From Albugo candida (lineage: Eukaryota > Oomycota > Peronosporomycetes > Albuginales > Albuginaceae): a stretch of DNA of 64,000 bases. The notes under the pieces are model-generated. The model had not been told where the DNA came from, did not search any database, and was given only the letters and a program-made list of their open reading frames with translations. The stretch spans positions 62,001-126,000 of the forward strand of contig CAJNAR010000035.1 of the NCBI GenBank assembly GCA_905220665.1, in the 5' to 3' direction. Both the position numbers and the translations under genes were made by a program. Of the stretch, positions 30,816 to 42,793 are shown one piece after another. The stretch's first letter is position 1. Every line of letters begins with the position of its first letter.

Positions 30816-32685
30816 TCACAATTCGGTGGATCGATCACATACCGGACGCGTGTGTTCCTCGGGAACCTGGAGGAAGCTTCCCATGTCATTTGTGTCCATA
30901 GAGATATCATCATCACTATAGTTTTTCTGCTGCATCATAGCAACAAACTCCTCAAAACTAATCTGTCCATCACCATCGACATCGACATCATCGATCACAT
31001 GCTGTGCTTGTTCTTCGCTGCCCATAAATTGTATCAGATCGGCTTTTGTGATGACGCCTTTTTTTGTCGTGTCAAAGTAATTGAAAGCATTGATGAGGTA
31101 TTCCTTCTTATTGGCGAGATTTCGTTTCATCGTGGCAGCCAAAAATTCTGGATAATCAATGAGTCCATCGCCGTCGATATCAATCCCTTGAAGGAGCTCC
31201 AGAACCTCAGTTTCGATCATTCCGTGTCCCATTCCACGCAACGCAGTAGCCAATTCTGTGATTGTAATGACACCATTCTGATCGGCGTCTATGGCCATGA
31301 ATTGCCGTTTCAGCTCTTGAATCTCCGATTCGGTCATTTGATCGGCGATGACACCTAAAGCTGCTTTCTTGAGCTTATTGTGACCCGTAAATCGTTTCAA
31401 GCTGGCAAATAGCTCGGAACTTGTGCTCATTTCAGTCGCGGGAGCGCATCCAGACACCCAAGGATGTTGAAGCGCTTGTACTGCAGTCAGACGTTTCGAC
31501 GGCTCCAATACGATCAGCTTCCGGATTAAATCCTTTGCCAAGTCGCTGATAGGATCCCATTCCGGCGATTCAAATTCGTATCGTCCACTTCGAACCGCGG
31601 CAAAGATTTCAGGATCGGTATCTCCATAGAAGGGAGGGTAGCCACACAATAGAATGTAAATGATGACACCGATACTCCACAGATCGCACGATTTATCATA
31701 TGATCTTCCAAGGACTTCAGGAGCGATATAATACGGCGTTCCGACTCGCGTTGTCATTGCACCGGCAGTGAGTCCGTCATCCATTCGAGAAAGCCCAAAA
31801 TCAATCACTTTAAGCTCAGCGTCTTCAGCTGGCGTCTCAAAGAGGAAATTCTCTGGTTTCAGATCGCGATGGGTGATATCACGCTCATGACAATGCTGTA
31901 AGGCTCCGATCATTTTTCGGACCAAAACTGCAGCATCCGCTTCGCTGTAATGACCGCGGGCGATAATGCGGTCGAATAGCTCCCCGCCTGTGCATAGTTC
32001 CATTACAATGTGAAGATGACGTGAGCCTTCGCAGACGTCATGGAGCTTGATGATGTTTGGATGGTTAAGAGACTACAGAATGAATGTTTGTCATAATTGG
32101 AATGTGGAGGTAAAAGGCAGCGGTGGATCGCATACGTACACGTAAGATAGTGATTTCTCGACGCATAACTTCGGGTCGACGCACCCGCGACTTTGGAATC
32201 GTTTTGATTGCGAATTTCTCGCCAGTTTTCTTGTGGATTCCGACGCAAACTGTTCCATAATGACCTAATATTGTACGAATTAATATACGTATAGATTCGA
32301 TACAAACATAGAACTAATAATATAAGAGGACCATGGCCTAATTCTTTGCTTTCAATATCGTAAAATTCCGCAACATTACGTAATACACCAGTGATCTATA
32401 AAGCATCGAAGGATAAAAACGATAAACTGCGGTCGCATTCGTCTAACGTACGAGCTCTTTTTCCGACTTGAGCGACGAAATGGATCCTGACGATTTACTT
32501 GATTCAACGGTTGAGGCGGGTGCAGGCGGTGGCGTCTGTTCCCCAACCCTCAAAACCGGAGTTGCTGATGATACAGACATATTTTGATCATTAGGCTGCT
32601 CCGAGTCACGCGCGTGCTTTCGCCGATGTCGTCGTCCACGAGTTTGGCTTCCATTATTTCCCATGCTTCTATTTAAATTATCCAA
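30816..32685 (-). CDS. Calcium-dependent protein kinase (CDPK)
   Basis: Four exons (32685-32452, 32395-32332, 32264-32140, 32072-30816) give 559 aa; the introns are 56, 67 and 67 nt. The N-terminus of about 80 aa is basic, then Ser/Pro-rich, and starts Met-Asp, so it is not N-myristoylated. The kinase has the glycine loop GHGHYG (split by intron 2), the lysine in FAIKTI, HRDLKPEN, DFG and the YYIAPEVL block. A junction segment and four EF hands follow. The loops of hands 1, 2 and 4 have the metal-binding pattern. Hand 3 (DTTKKGVITKAD) has lost positions 3, 5 and 12 and probably binds no calcium. CDPKs couple calcium directly to phosphorylation; oomycetes, plants, ciliates and apicomplexans have them, animals do not. 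The stop lies 42 bp from that of the kinesin. Confidence 0.95.
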
Positions 32686-32750
32686 TCAGAAATAACAATT
32701 ATTCTTATACTCAGTTTCTTATTTATTCTGACTAGAGGTTATTCGCTTTA

Positions 32751-35222
32751 TCATTGGCCATATATCGATCGGATGGTTTCGCACAACATTCCTGCTTTTA
32801 GTTGCATTTCCTCATACTCTTCTTCAATCTCTGAAAGCGCGATAATAGCGCCCCCAGCGCCAATAGAGATCCCCTTTTCTGTCACTACGGCTGTCCGTAT
32901 GATAATATTGAAATCCGCGACGGTACTCGCTCCCACTTCCTCTGACGGAATTGATATATAACCCAACGTTCCCGAATACACTCCGCGCGGTATCTCTTCT
33001 AATTCTCTGATAATTTGCATCGATCGCCGCTTTGGAGCTCCCGTCATAGAGCCACCGGGAAAGGAAGCTTCTAACAGATCAAAGAAATCGAGTTTCACGC
33101 CGTTCCGAGAGCCAAGACGCGCTCGAATTGTGCTCACAAGTTGATGGACCGTCGCGTACGTCTCCACTTGCATGAGTTTGGGCACGTGGACACTTGCAAT
33201 TTCAGCCACACGACCAAAATCGTTACGTACCAAGTCGACAATCATCATATTTTCAGCTCGGTCTTTGACACACGAGCTGAGTTGTCTTCGAAGAGCGTCG
33301 TCGTGTTGAGGGACAGAGCTTCTCGGTCTCGTTCCTTTGATTGGTTTTGACTCGATCCACCGATCACTATCCATTTTGAGGAATCGTTCCGGAGAAGAGC
33401 AGCATAAAGCGTATGTTGTCACCAATCCGTCCTTTGGTCTCGAGCTTTTGTTTCTTCGGAATGCATAGTACGCGGAGAATGGGGCTGGATTCCGCTCCCG
33501 TAAGCGCTGATACAGATAAAGTGGATCGTACATGAAGTTTCCAGTAAAGTACAGCTGATTGGTGAGACAGATTTCGTACGAGTCGCCACGTCGAATGTAT
33601 TCCTTCGCCTTGACGATTCGGTCTTTGTATTGTTCACGAGAAGAGGAGGATGAAAAGGAGAGTTTGCTCGTCTGCTTCTCTGTTGGTCGAGACCTTTTTT
33701 CGTCGGAAGATGCTCGTTCAAGCTCTTGGATTTGACCTTTGATGTGTGCATGCCACGTGGAGATTGTGTGAGTTTGTTGACCGAATTCGGAGATAGAAAT
33801 GAGGTAAATGTGATTTTCCAGGTGGTCAAAAAGAATCGTTCGATCTGCAAAGATGAAAGAAGCGTCCGGAGTGTACTCATCACCATCCAAACGCGATCTC
33901 ATCGCAGGTAAAACGTTGGAAGTAGAGAGAGAATCAGTGGTCTCAAAGGCCTCGTACCCAGAGTATCCGATCAGACCGCCCCGAAACCCAAAAGGGATTG
34001 AAGTTTGGGAGCTGATCGCTTCGGATTCGATCAAGATCACTTTATGTGATCGAAAGGGTTCAAGCTCTTTGCGTAGAAATCGCAACAGATTGTGTTCATG
34101 GATGACGTGTGTGCTATTCCGCTCTGTGATGAAGAGATTTTGAGTGATAGCACAATACTCGAAGCTTTTCGACATTGGACCTGAAGCGTCCCCCATCATG
34201 GAAAAGCGCGATTGGTTCGCATCCTTTGTTTGCACTTCAAAATTGCTCGAATCAAGCCAAAAGACTCGTTCGGAATCTTTAAACAGCTTGTCAAAGACTC
34301 GCTGGGTGAATTGTAGAGATGTCGAAGATTTGAATTGATCGATTACCACTGCGAACATCGGCGACGCACAAGTGGAATCAACTGCATTGGCCGAGATCTC
34401 TTTGGGAAGATTACATTCATGCTGCACGAGACACACGGACGGGTCACATCCCGACGTAATATCACGAAAGTTTTGTAAGAGTTGGAAGCCAAACTGAGAG
34501 CAGATTGCTTCCGGATGAAATTGAAGGCCAAAGAGTGGGAACTCGGCATGTCGGAGAGCCATAATAAGGCCATTTTCGACAGTTTCTGCTAAAGTTTCAA
34601 GACAGCTTGGAAGTGGTTTTTTTACAACCAGCGAGTGATATCGAACAACGTCAAACGCTCCTCCAGACATCAGCGGCGTGAAAGCGAAAAGCTCGCAACT
34701 CCTCGATAGTTTGGAATGGATTGCACTCTTCCGGCCATGAACTATCTCTTCAGCAAGTGCGATTGTAGCGCCATATGTTAATGCAATAGCTTGGTGTCCC
34801 AAACAAACTCCAAGCAAAGGGATCGATTGCTGGACACACGTGGCGATCGCTTCCATACAAATTCCCACATCACTGCTTTTTTCGGGATGGCCGGGTCCCG
34901 GCGATAAGACCACATTACACGCAATATGAGGCACATTGCGTTCTTTCTCCAAAAGATTTTTCTGTGTGAGGAAATACTGCCAACCACTTTGCCAATGTCC
35001 ATCGAACGCGTCATTTTTCAGCAATATAGGTTCGATTCCATTGAGTTGAGCCAGCATTTGATATATATTATGCGTATAGGAGTCGTAGTTATCAATGAGA
35101 AGCGATAAGATCGGTCCATTTGGAGCCGGAGAGGATGTGGGATGATGATGAGAATTGGATGCCATTGTTGGAACTGTTTGAGGAATACAACGCTGGGACG
35201 CGTATACGCATGTCGACGCCAT
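32751..35222 (-). CDS. Aminodeoxychorismate synthase, fused PabA-PabB
   Basis: 823 aa, single exon. It makes 4-amino-4-deoxychorismate from chorismate and glutamine, the first step to p-aminobenzoate and folate. Residues about 38-260 are a class I glutamine amidotransferase: oxyanion region SPGPGHPE, nucleophile Cys140 in LLGVCLGHQ, and His236 and Glu238 in FHPE. The C-terminal half is the chorismate-binding domain with KAKEYIRRGDSYEICLTNQ and EASFPGGSMTGAPK. The motif PIKGT (Lys629) separates ADC synthase from anthranilate synthase, which has Ala in place of that Lys. Fusion of both subunits is usual in fungi, plants, apicomplexans and oomycetes. A second Met at residue 20 is also a possible start. 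It ends 65 bp before the CDPK start, on the same strand. Confidence 0.95.
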   Translation of the reverse strand: MASTCVYASQRCIPQTVPTMASNSHHHPTSSPAPNGPILSLLIDNYDSYTHNIYQMLAQLNGIEPILLKNDAFDGHWQSGWQYFLTQKNLLEKERNVPHIACNVVLSPGPGHPEKSSDVGICMEAIATCVQQSIPLLGVCLGHQAIALTYGATIALAEEIVHGRKSAIHSKLSRSCELFAFTPLMSGGAFDVVRYHSLVVKKPLPSCLETLAETVENGLIMALRHAEFPLFGLQFHPEAICSQFGFQLLQNFRDITSGCDPSVCLVQHECNLPKEISANAVDSTCASPMFAVVIDQFKSSTSLQFTQRVFDKLFKDSERVFWLDSSNFEVQTKDANQSRFSMMGDASGPMSKSFEYCAITQNLFITERNSTHVIHEHNLLRFLRKELEPFRSHKVILIESEAISSQTSIPFGFRGGLIGYSGYEAFETTDSLSTSNVLPAMRSRLDGDEYTPDASFIFADRTILFDHLENHIYLISISEFGQQTHTISTWHAHIKGQIQELERASSDEKRSRPTEKQTSKLSFSSSSSREQYKDRIVKAKEYIRRGDSYEICLTNQLYFTGNFMYDPLYLYQRLRERNPAPFSAYYAFRRNKSSRPKDGLVTTYALCCSSPERFLKMDSDRWIESKPIKGTRPRSSVPQHDDALRRQLSSCVKDRAENMMIVDLVRNDFGRVAEIASVHVPKLMQVETYATVHQLVSTIRARLGSRNGVKLDFFDLLEASFPGGSMTGAPKRRSMQIIRELEEIPRGVYSGTLGYISIPSEEVGASTVADFNIIIRTAVVTEKGISIGAGGAIIALSEIEEEYEEMQLKAGMLCETIRSIYGQ

Positions 35223-36430
35223 TCAGTGCACGAAGACGAAATGTCTAATGAATGCTGTATATTGGCCAATCAATGAAGCAATTTTCGCTTAATCGACTAA
35301 TGAAAAGCCGCGTATTTGGGTAGCCATTTAGCATACGAAAGCGCTTGGTCGATAGTCTGTTTCGATACATGATACCATTGCACCGATGTGATTTGCTAAT
35401 TTTCTTGCTTTGATTGGTATCTCAGTCATAGTCAGTCAGTAGACACTATACGTATATACTCATTACTTACGGTAGATAGGAGTATTGGTAATTGAATGTT
35501 TGCTTGACTTCGCTTCGTGTGCGGTACGGTGTAGAGCTACAGTCAAAATCGTGTTCACATATCATCATATATCGGTCGCACGGACACAGCTATTTGCCTT
35601 AACGATTATATATTAATCCAGCAATCAAATATCTCACATCACCTGACACTTACTTTCTGACATAGCACAACCCTTGCCGAAGGGGCATACTCTACGAATC
35701 TTCAATGCAGATATAGCACTCTGACAGTAGCAAACCATATAAATAGAAAGCTATAGGTGGCTGACACTCCGCATTGAATCATGTTTGCGTCATGATGGGC
35801 ACATGACGTATCAAGACTTGCTGCGCGTATAGCTAAAAGACCTGTGTATACTGGATAGTGTCTTGGCTACATGGCTGGGCTTACTTGCAAGAAACAAGCT
35901 TAAGACTAGAACAATGATTATGCTTGCACCGTGTACGAGGTGCAGAAGGTGAAGCTTGATGAGAAGATGGCTAAATGTCATTGGAATTATCCCGTTCACA
36001 AGCTCTGATCTTATTCCAAATAGGGATCACGATACTCGCAAAGCATAAAAGTGTCGCCTTGGAAGTACCACATTATAGATACTATGGCAGGATCGTGTAC
36101 GCTAGCATCGTAGTAGGCATATTATTCGTGGCTTCTCTTTCTTCGTTATATATATAAGTTGCCAATTCTCAATCACATGCCGACAATTGAATCTACATTA
36201 TCTAAAACCAATTCTATTTTACTGTACTGTGCTTGACAGCCAATTTAGTCCCTTCAGACCACTTCACCGGACACTTCAGACTCCTACTGAGTACTTCCTA
36301 CAAGAATTACTATACCTAGCTAGCAGCGATCCCAATCATCCGCTAGAGTTTCTTTTACCTTAAGAGGATATGACCACACGGCTTGCGTACGTTACAGATT
36401 TCAATACTCTCATGTGCCGGACTGCTTTTA
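35223..36430. other. Intergenic between ADC synthase and the tandem arrays
   Basis: About 1.2 kb with no supported gene, no internal repeat and no match to the array units. It is AT-rich by eye, with many short stops on both strands. It marks the edge between compact single-copy DNA and the arrays. Confidence 0.6.
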
Positions 36431-37038
36431 GGTATGGGTATTTAAACTTTTCGTGAAATTTCTAAGCAAACACTCAACGTGGCGGCTACTTATATCGCAT
36501 ACAGTTCGATTTAGATCAGTCGTCAAGCATCAAAGCTCATTCATGATTAGCACAACCAAGAGAGCTTGCAAGAAGAAAAGCGCCAGAGAAGTTTGCAGCT
36601 TTATTTGTTTCAATACCAGCCAAGATCGGAGAGGTCTGTTCAGCAAAAACCACAAATTTCCTGGGCAATAATTTTGGCGATTTTGTCACTGGCCATCTGT
36701 CGGAACCACACGTAAGTTCGTCAAAGATACGTTCGCCGCAAAGGCCTCAGAAGCCTCTTGCATCCCTACTAGCAGTACTTCCATTTTGACACGATAATGG
36801 ATGATGAATATACTGCTAGAAGAAAAGTCCCGGAGGGTAAGCCTCAAAATTCTTGGTCGTTGAAGAGGTTTTCTTTCCAATGAATTCTCTAAAGGGAAAC
36901 GATACATTTGGATCCAATCAGTATGGCATTAGGTGCGATGTGCAAACGTGATCTCAATAAAAAGGTTAAAAAAATCAACGTTGAAAAGCATGTTGAAAAA
37001 AACACTATTACATTTGGGTTCGTCTCTAGTAAGGAGAA

Positions 37039-37668
37039 TTATTCAATGTGGATGTTTACCGACAAGCAGAGAATAAGGACAATCAGGATTGGGATAATGA
37101 CGACGACGATTTCAGCTGTTGCATCGGAAATTCCAACTTTGATCAGAGCTGCGACGTCGATACTTTTGAATAATCCAAGGAATACTTCCAAATCAACGAT
37201 CGGAGCAGCAATAGCTGATAAATTCACAGCGCTGGAAATGCTTTGACCGTAAGATCTGAGTCCATCCATACTGTTGATTGGAGATCCAATGCCACCCGGA
37301 AGTACGATTCTAGCATTTACAAATTCGACGATCGCAATAATTGCAGCATCCATAGAGACGCAAGCTTTCCCCACCAAAGGGTTCAGATAAATTTCAAGGA
37401 TGACCAGAATAACTCCCGCTGCATCAGTTTTACAACTCGCCTCCAACTCTGAATCTTTTTTCGAAGGGGTGCATTTTGTTACGAAGGTCTTGATGGGCTC
37501 AGCAATGTGGCCATCGTGGGCAGCACAGAATGAGTTTTGAAGAAAATGTGATGCAGGTGCGAGCGAAGGGATAGTCGGTAGAGATTGGTCGAGAGCGCGG
37601 AATGCGTTCTGTGCATTCCCAATTGCGAGAAGGGAAACGCCGCTGAAGAGTGCACTTTTGATAAACAT
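37039..37668 (-). CDS. Array family protein A1: secreted, C-terminally anchored
   Basis: 209 aa from the Met that opens a clear signal peptide (MFIKSALFSGVSLLAIGNAQ). An upstream in-frame Met (37761) would bury this signal behind 31 residues and has no counterpart in the B copies, so the later start is preferred. The mature part has four cysteines (SFCAAHDGH, TKCTPSKK, EASCKTD, KACVSMD), several hydrophobic helices, and a C-terminal hydrophobic run (IVVVIIPILIVLILCLSV) that ends five residues later at NIHIE. That tail could be a transmembrane anchor or a GPI-attachment signal. Family not recognised. Elicitins were considered, but cysteine number and spacing do not fit. It differs from A2 by one residue (Val for Ala in the tail). 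Confidence 0.8.
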   Translation of the reverse strand: MFIKSALFSGVSLLAIGNAQNAFRALDQSLPTIPSLAPASHFLQNSFCAAHDGHIAEPIKTFVTKCTPSKKDSELEASCKTDAAGVILVILEIYLNPLVGKACVSMDAAIIAIVEFVNARIVLPGGIGSPINSMDGLRSYGQSISSAVNLSAIAAPIVDLEVFLGLFKSIDVAALIKVGISDATAEIVVVIIPILIVLILCLSVNIHIE

Positions 37669-37761
37669 TGCTGTATTGATGTTTTGTTGATGTACTGGGT
37701 CGAAGTTGGAAACAGAAGTGATCTCTGCGTCGGTTTTGGATGGTGAGAACGTGGAAGGCAC

Positions 37762-39601
37762 CAGACGTTACTGAGACTGCCTTTGAAGCATTACTAACTT
37801 TCTAGCACTAATATTTGTTCTCAACCGTATAAGCTGAGTTGAAACTAGAAGGAGTAATGCAGGCAACGCAAAGTGCGTGACGCCATAGAGCATAATGTTG
37901 TGAGTTATCTATTGAAAACTAGCGCAGTAATTAATACGTTAGGCACATGTTTTGTTGCGAACTAGTTTCGATCAATGTGTTAAGGACATGTTGAGTTGTA
38001 CACTCGATAAAGTAATAGTGCATGGCTTCAATCACCAATCGCAAGTTGGGGTCGCAATGAATCGCATCTGTTCGATGATTTATATTTATGCAGGCAAATA
38101 TTGACTTCAACACGGTAAAGCATCACATTAATAACTTCACACGATGTTTGTGTTCATTATAGGGTGAATGGCGCAGTTGGGAAACTTTCTAGAAGTGAGA
38201 TGTTCTTTGAAGGAACAATGAGCTTTAGGAATTATTCTATGAAAACTTTATCGTTCCAAAGACGAAGACAAATGCGAGCACATAACACTTCTCTAGAACC
38301 TGTGTAGGATGCACTTAATTTTGTAAGCTCTTTCCCGTCTATCAGATCTCTAGCTTGGTATTACATCCGTCTTTTATATCGCATCTCTGATTTGTTGAAC
38401 TGACTAATCTGAGAATTTCTAAATCAAGCGACCTGAGTCCAATACTTTGCTTCTATCTGCAGCATATGCAAGAAGTATGACACCGCATCAGCAGAACAGC
38501 AATTATACGCTTGAGGCTTCTTTTTTGTTTGGCTCGAAAAGTAACCATAATCTAGATGCTTTCCAGATTCAACTCGACAAGACTTAATAGTCCTCTGATG
38601 ACCACGAATGTTAGTCTGCTAAGGTTCTTATTCCGTACCTGAGCTCAGTTATGAACGTTCTCCTTACGATGCATCACCTTAGTGGTCAATAAAGTTCGAA
38701 CTAGGGCCGCATCCAGAAATAAATAAACTAGAACCGCGTAATCGACGAACCAAACAATAAGGTTGTAAACTTGAAGTGATAGAGATGCTATGAGTGTACA
38801 ATTTGAGCTTTTCAAGGGATGATCGAGTTCATCTATGTAGTTGCTACAAAAAGAAATCCACTTGGCTAGCCGTGATCAGATTCAAAATTATAAGGTTTTG
38901 GTTTAAGAGGATGGGATCAAAACGGTTTGAGTAGATTCCATCTTCCTGTAGATTCTACACTCAGGTGTCACCACTACTTTTTAGGCCTGGGCTCTTAAAT
39001 TGCTCGTGAAGTTACCAAAGAATGCTCAACGACGCGTATAGTGATATCGACTCAGAGATATCTAGCACAATTAAGATGAATCGTCAAGCATTAAAGCTCA
39101 TTCGTAATTCGCGCAACCAAGAGAGCTTGCGAGAAGAAGGGCGCCAGAGAAGTTTGCAGCTTTATTTGTTCCAAAAATACGAGCCAAGATCGGAGAGGTC
39201 TGTTCAGCAAAAACCACAAATTTCCTGTGCAATAATTTTGGCGATTTTGTCACTAGCCATCTGTCGAAACCGCACGTAAGTTCGTCAAAGATACGTTCGC
39301 CGCAAAGGCCTCAGAAGCCTCTTACATCCGTACTAGCAGTACTTCCATTTTGACACGATAATGGATGATGAATATACTGCTAGAAGAAAAGTCCCGGATG
39401 GTAAACCTCAAAAGTTGGGGTCGGTGAATAGGTTTTCTTTCCAATGAATTCTCAAGAGGGAAACGATACATTTCGATCCAATCAGTATGGCATTAGGTGC
39501 GATGTGCAAACGTGATCTCAATTAAAAGGTTAAAAAATTCAACGTTGAAAAGCATATTGAAAAAACACTATTACATTTCGGTTCGTCTCTAGTAAGGAGA
39601 A
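37762..39601. repeat. Spacer of array 1 (representative)
   Basis: About 1.8-1.9 kb separates neighbouring genes and is repeated in every monomer. It contains the promoter region of the gene to its left, on the minus strand. It also contains short frames that recur between copies: an 85-codon plus-strand frame at 39022 and 46710, a 73-codon minus-strand frame at 36686 and 41811, and a 63-codon minus-strand frame at 41188 and 46312. A minus-strand frame at 41814-41626 has a signal-like opening but is broken in the A1 monomer. They change frame between A and B monomers, so I treat the spacer as non-coding. Confidence 0.6.
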
Positions 39602-40231
39602 TTATTCAATGTGGATGTTTACCGACAAGCAGAGAATAAGGACAATCAGGATTGGGATGATGGCGACGACAATTTCAGCTGTTGCATCGGAAATTCCAAC
39701 TTTGATCAGAGCTGCGACGTCGATACTTTTGAATAATCCAAGGAATACTTCCAAATCAACGATCGGAGCAACAATAGCTGATAAATTCACAGCGCTGAAA
39801 ATGCTTTGACCGTAAGATTTGAGTCCATCCATACTGTTGATTGGAGATCCAATGCCACCCGGAAGTACGATTCTAGCATTTACAAATGCGACGATCGCAA
39901 TAATTGCAGCGTCCATAGAGATGCAAGCTTTCCCCACCAAAGGGTTCAGATAAATTTCAAGGATGACCAGAATAACTCCCGCTGCATCAGTTTTACAACT
40001 CGCCTCCAGCTCTGAATCTTTTTTCGAAGCGGTGCATTTTGTTACGAAGGTCTTGATGGGCTCAGCAATGTGGCCATCGTGGGCAGCACAGAATGAGTTT
40101 TGAAGAAAATGCGATGCAGGTGCGAGCGAAGGGATATTTGGTAGAGATTGGTCGAGAGCGCGGAATGCGTTCTGTGCATTCCCAATTGCGAGAAGGGAAA
40201 CGCCGCTGAATAGTGCACTTTTGATAAACAT
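39602..40231 (-). CDS. Array family protein B1
   Basis: 209 aa, with the same plan as A1: signal peptide, four cysteines, hydrophobic helices and a C-terminal hydrophobic tail ending NIHIE. It differs from the A type at about eight positions (for example Asn for Thr in QSLPNIPS, Ala for Pro in KCTAS, Ile for Val in ACISM, Ala for Glu in AIVAFV, Phe for Ser in QSIFSAV). The B type has no Met upstream of the signal peptide in the same frame, which fixes the start for the whole family. Confidence 0.8.
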   Translation of the reverse strand: MFIKSALFSGVSLLAIGNAQNAFRALDQSLPNIPSLAPASHFLQNSFCAAHDGHIAEPIKTFVTKCTASKKDSELEASCKTDAAGVILVILEIYLNPLVGKACISMDAAIIAIVAFVNARIVLPGGIGSPINSMDGLKSYGQSIFSAVNLSAIVAPIVDLEVFLGLFKSIDVAALIKVGISDATAEIVVAIIPILIVLILCLSVNIHIE

Positions 40232-42163
40232 TGCTGTATTGATGTTTTGTTGATGTACTGGGTCGAAGTTGGAAACAGAAGTGATCTCTGCGTCGGTTTT
40301 GGATGGGGGAGAACGAGGAAACCAGCTGGGCGTTACAAAGACTGCCTTTGAAGCATTACTAACTTTCTAGCACTGATATTTGTTCTCACCAGTATAAGCT
40401 GAGATGAAACCAGAAGGAGTAATGCAGCAACGCAAAGTGCGTTACGCCATAGAGCATAATGTTGTGAATTGTCTATTGAGTACTAGCGCAGTAATTCATA
40501 CGTTAGGCACATGTTTTGTTGCGAACTAGTTTCGATCAATGAGTTATGGACATGTTGAGTTGTACAGTCGATAAAGTAATGGTGCATGGCTTCAATCACC
40601 AATCGCAAGTTGCGGTGCATGCTTAGCGCAATGAATCGCATCTGTTCGATGGTTTCAATCACTCTGATATTTGTGCAGGCAAATATTGACTTGTACATGG
40701 TGAAGCATCACACCACCAGCTTCATACGATGTTTGTGTTTATTATAGGGTCAATGGCGCAGTTGGGAAACTTTCTAGAAGTGAGATGTTCTTTGAAGCAA
40801 CAATTAGCTTTAGGAATTATTCTATGAAAACTTGATCGTTCAAAGACGAAGACAAATGCGAGCACATAACACTTCTCTAGAACCTGTGTAGGATGCGCTT
40901 AATTTTGTAAGCTCTTTCCCGTCTATCAGATTTCTAGCTTGGTATTACTTCCGCCTTATATCGCATCGTTGATTTGTTGAACTGACTAATCTGAGAATTT
41001 CTAAATCAAGCGACCTGAGTCCAATACTTTGCTACTATCTGGAGTATATGCAAGAAGTATGACACCGCATCAGCAGACCAGCAATTATACGCTTGAGGCT
41101 TCTTTTTTGTTTGGCTCGAAAAGTAACCATAGATGCTTTCCAGATTCAACTCGAGAAGACTTAGTATTTCTCTGATGACCACGAATGTTAGTCTGCTAAG
41201 GTTCTTATTCCGTACCTGAGCTCAGTTATGAACGTTCTCACCTTAGTGGTCAATAAAGTTCGAACTAGGGCCGCATCCAGAAATAAATAAACTAGAACCG
41301 CGTAATCGACGAACCAAACAATAAGGTTGTAAACTTGAAGTGATAGAGATGCTATGAGTGTACAATTTGAGCTTTTCAAGGGATGATCGAGTTCATCTAT
41401 GTAGTTGCTACAAAAAGAAATCCACTTGGCTAGCCGTGATCAGATTCAAAATTATAAGGTTTTGGTTTAAGAGGATGGGATCAAAACGGTTTGAGTAGAT
41501 TCCATCTTCCTGCAGATTCTACACTCAGGTGTCATCACTACTTTTTAGGCCTGGGCTCTTAAATTGCTCGTGAAGTTACCAAAGAATGCTCAACGACGCG
41601 TATAGTGATATCGACTCAGAGATATCTAGCACAATTGAGATGAATCGTCAAGCATCAAAGCGCATTTGTAATTAGGACGACCAAGAGAGCTTGCAAGGAG
41701 AAGAGCGCCAGAGAAGTTTGCAGCTTTTTTTAATTCAATGCTAGCCATGATCGGAGAGGTCTGTTCAGCAAAAACCACAAATTTCCTGGGCAATAATTTT
41801 GGCGATTTTGTCACTGGCCATCTGTCGGAACCACACGTAAGTTCGTCAAAGATACGTTCGCCGCAAAGGCCTCAGAAGCCTCTTGCATCCCTACTAGCAG
41901 TACTTCCATTTTGACACGATAATGGATGATGAATATACTGCTAGAAGAAAAGTCCCGGAGGGTAAACCTCAAAATTCTTGGTCGTTGAAGAGGTTTTCTT
42001 TCCAATGAATTCTCTAAAGGGAAACGATACATTTGGATCCAATCAGTATGGCATTAGGTGCGATGTGCAAACGTGATCTCAATAAAAAGGTTAAAAAAAT
42101 CAACGTTGAAAAGCATGTTGAAAAAAACACTATTACATTTGGGTTCGTCTCTAGTAAGGAGAA

Positions 42164-42793
42164 TTATTCAATGTGGATGTTTACCGACAAGCAGAGAATA
42201 AGGACAATCAGGATTGGGATAATGGCGACGACGATTTCAGCTGTTGCATCGGAAATTCCAACTTTGATCAGAGCTGCGACGTCGATACTTTTGAATAATC
42301 CAAGGAATACTTCCAAATCAACGATCGGAGCAGCAATAGCTGATAAATTCACAGCGCTGGAAATGCTTTGACCGTAAGATCTGAGTCCATCCATACTGTT
42401 GATTGGAGATCCAATGCCACCCGGAAGTACGATTCTAGCATTTACAAATTCGACGATCGCAATAATTGCAGCATCCATAGAGACGCAAGCTTTCCCCACC
42501 AAAGGGTTCAGATAAATTTCAAGGATGACCAGAATAACTCCCGCTGCATCAGTTTTACAACTCGCCTCCAACTCTGAATCTTTTTTCGAAGGGGTGCATT
42601 TTGTTACGAAGGTCTTGATGGGCTCAGCAATGTGGCCATCGTGGGCAGCACAGAATGAGTTTTGAAGAAAATGTGATGCAGGTGCGAGCGAAGGGATAGT
42701 CGGTAGAGATTGGTCGAGAGCGCGGAATGCGTTCTGTGCATTCCCAATTGCGAGAAGGGAAACGCCGCTGAAGAGTGCACTTTTGATAAACAT
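42164..42793 (-). CDS. Array family protein A2
   Basis: 209 aa, identical to A1 except Ala for Val in the hydrophobic tail (VVAIIPI). The surrounding monomer, including the 5' leader in which an upstream Met is open, is also almost unchanged. It belongs to the second 5.12-kb dimer. Confidence 0.8.
   Translation of the reverse strand: MFIKSALFSGVSLLAIGNAQNAFRALDQSLPTIPSLAPASHFLQNSFCAAHDGHIAEPIKTFVTKCTPSKKDSELEASCKTDAAGVILVILEIYLNPLVGKACVSMDAAIIAIVEFVNARIVLPGGIGSPINSMDGLRSYGQSISSAVNLSAIAAPIVDLEVFLGLFKSIDVAALIKVGISDATAEIVVAIIPILIVLILCLSVNIHIE

Noticed and set aside
37039..37668. Array protein as an elicitin
   Set aside because: Elicitins have six cysteines in a compact domain of about 98 residues; number, spacing and length differ here.
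39022..39279. 85-codon plus-strand frame in the array-1 spacer (also at 46710)
   Set aside because: Not open in the A monomers at the same place, and no protein resemblance.
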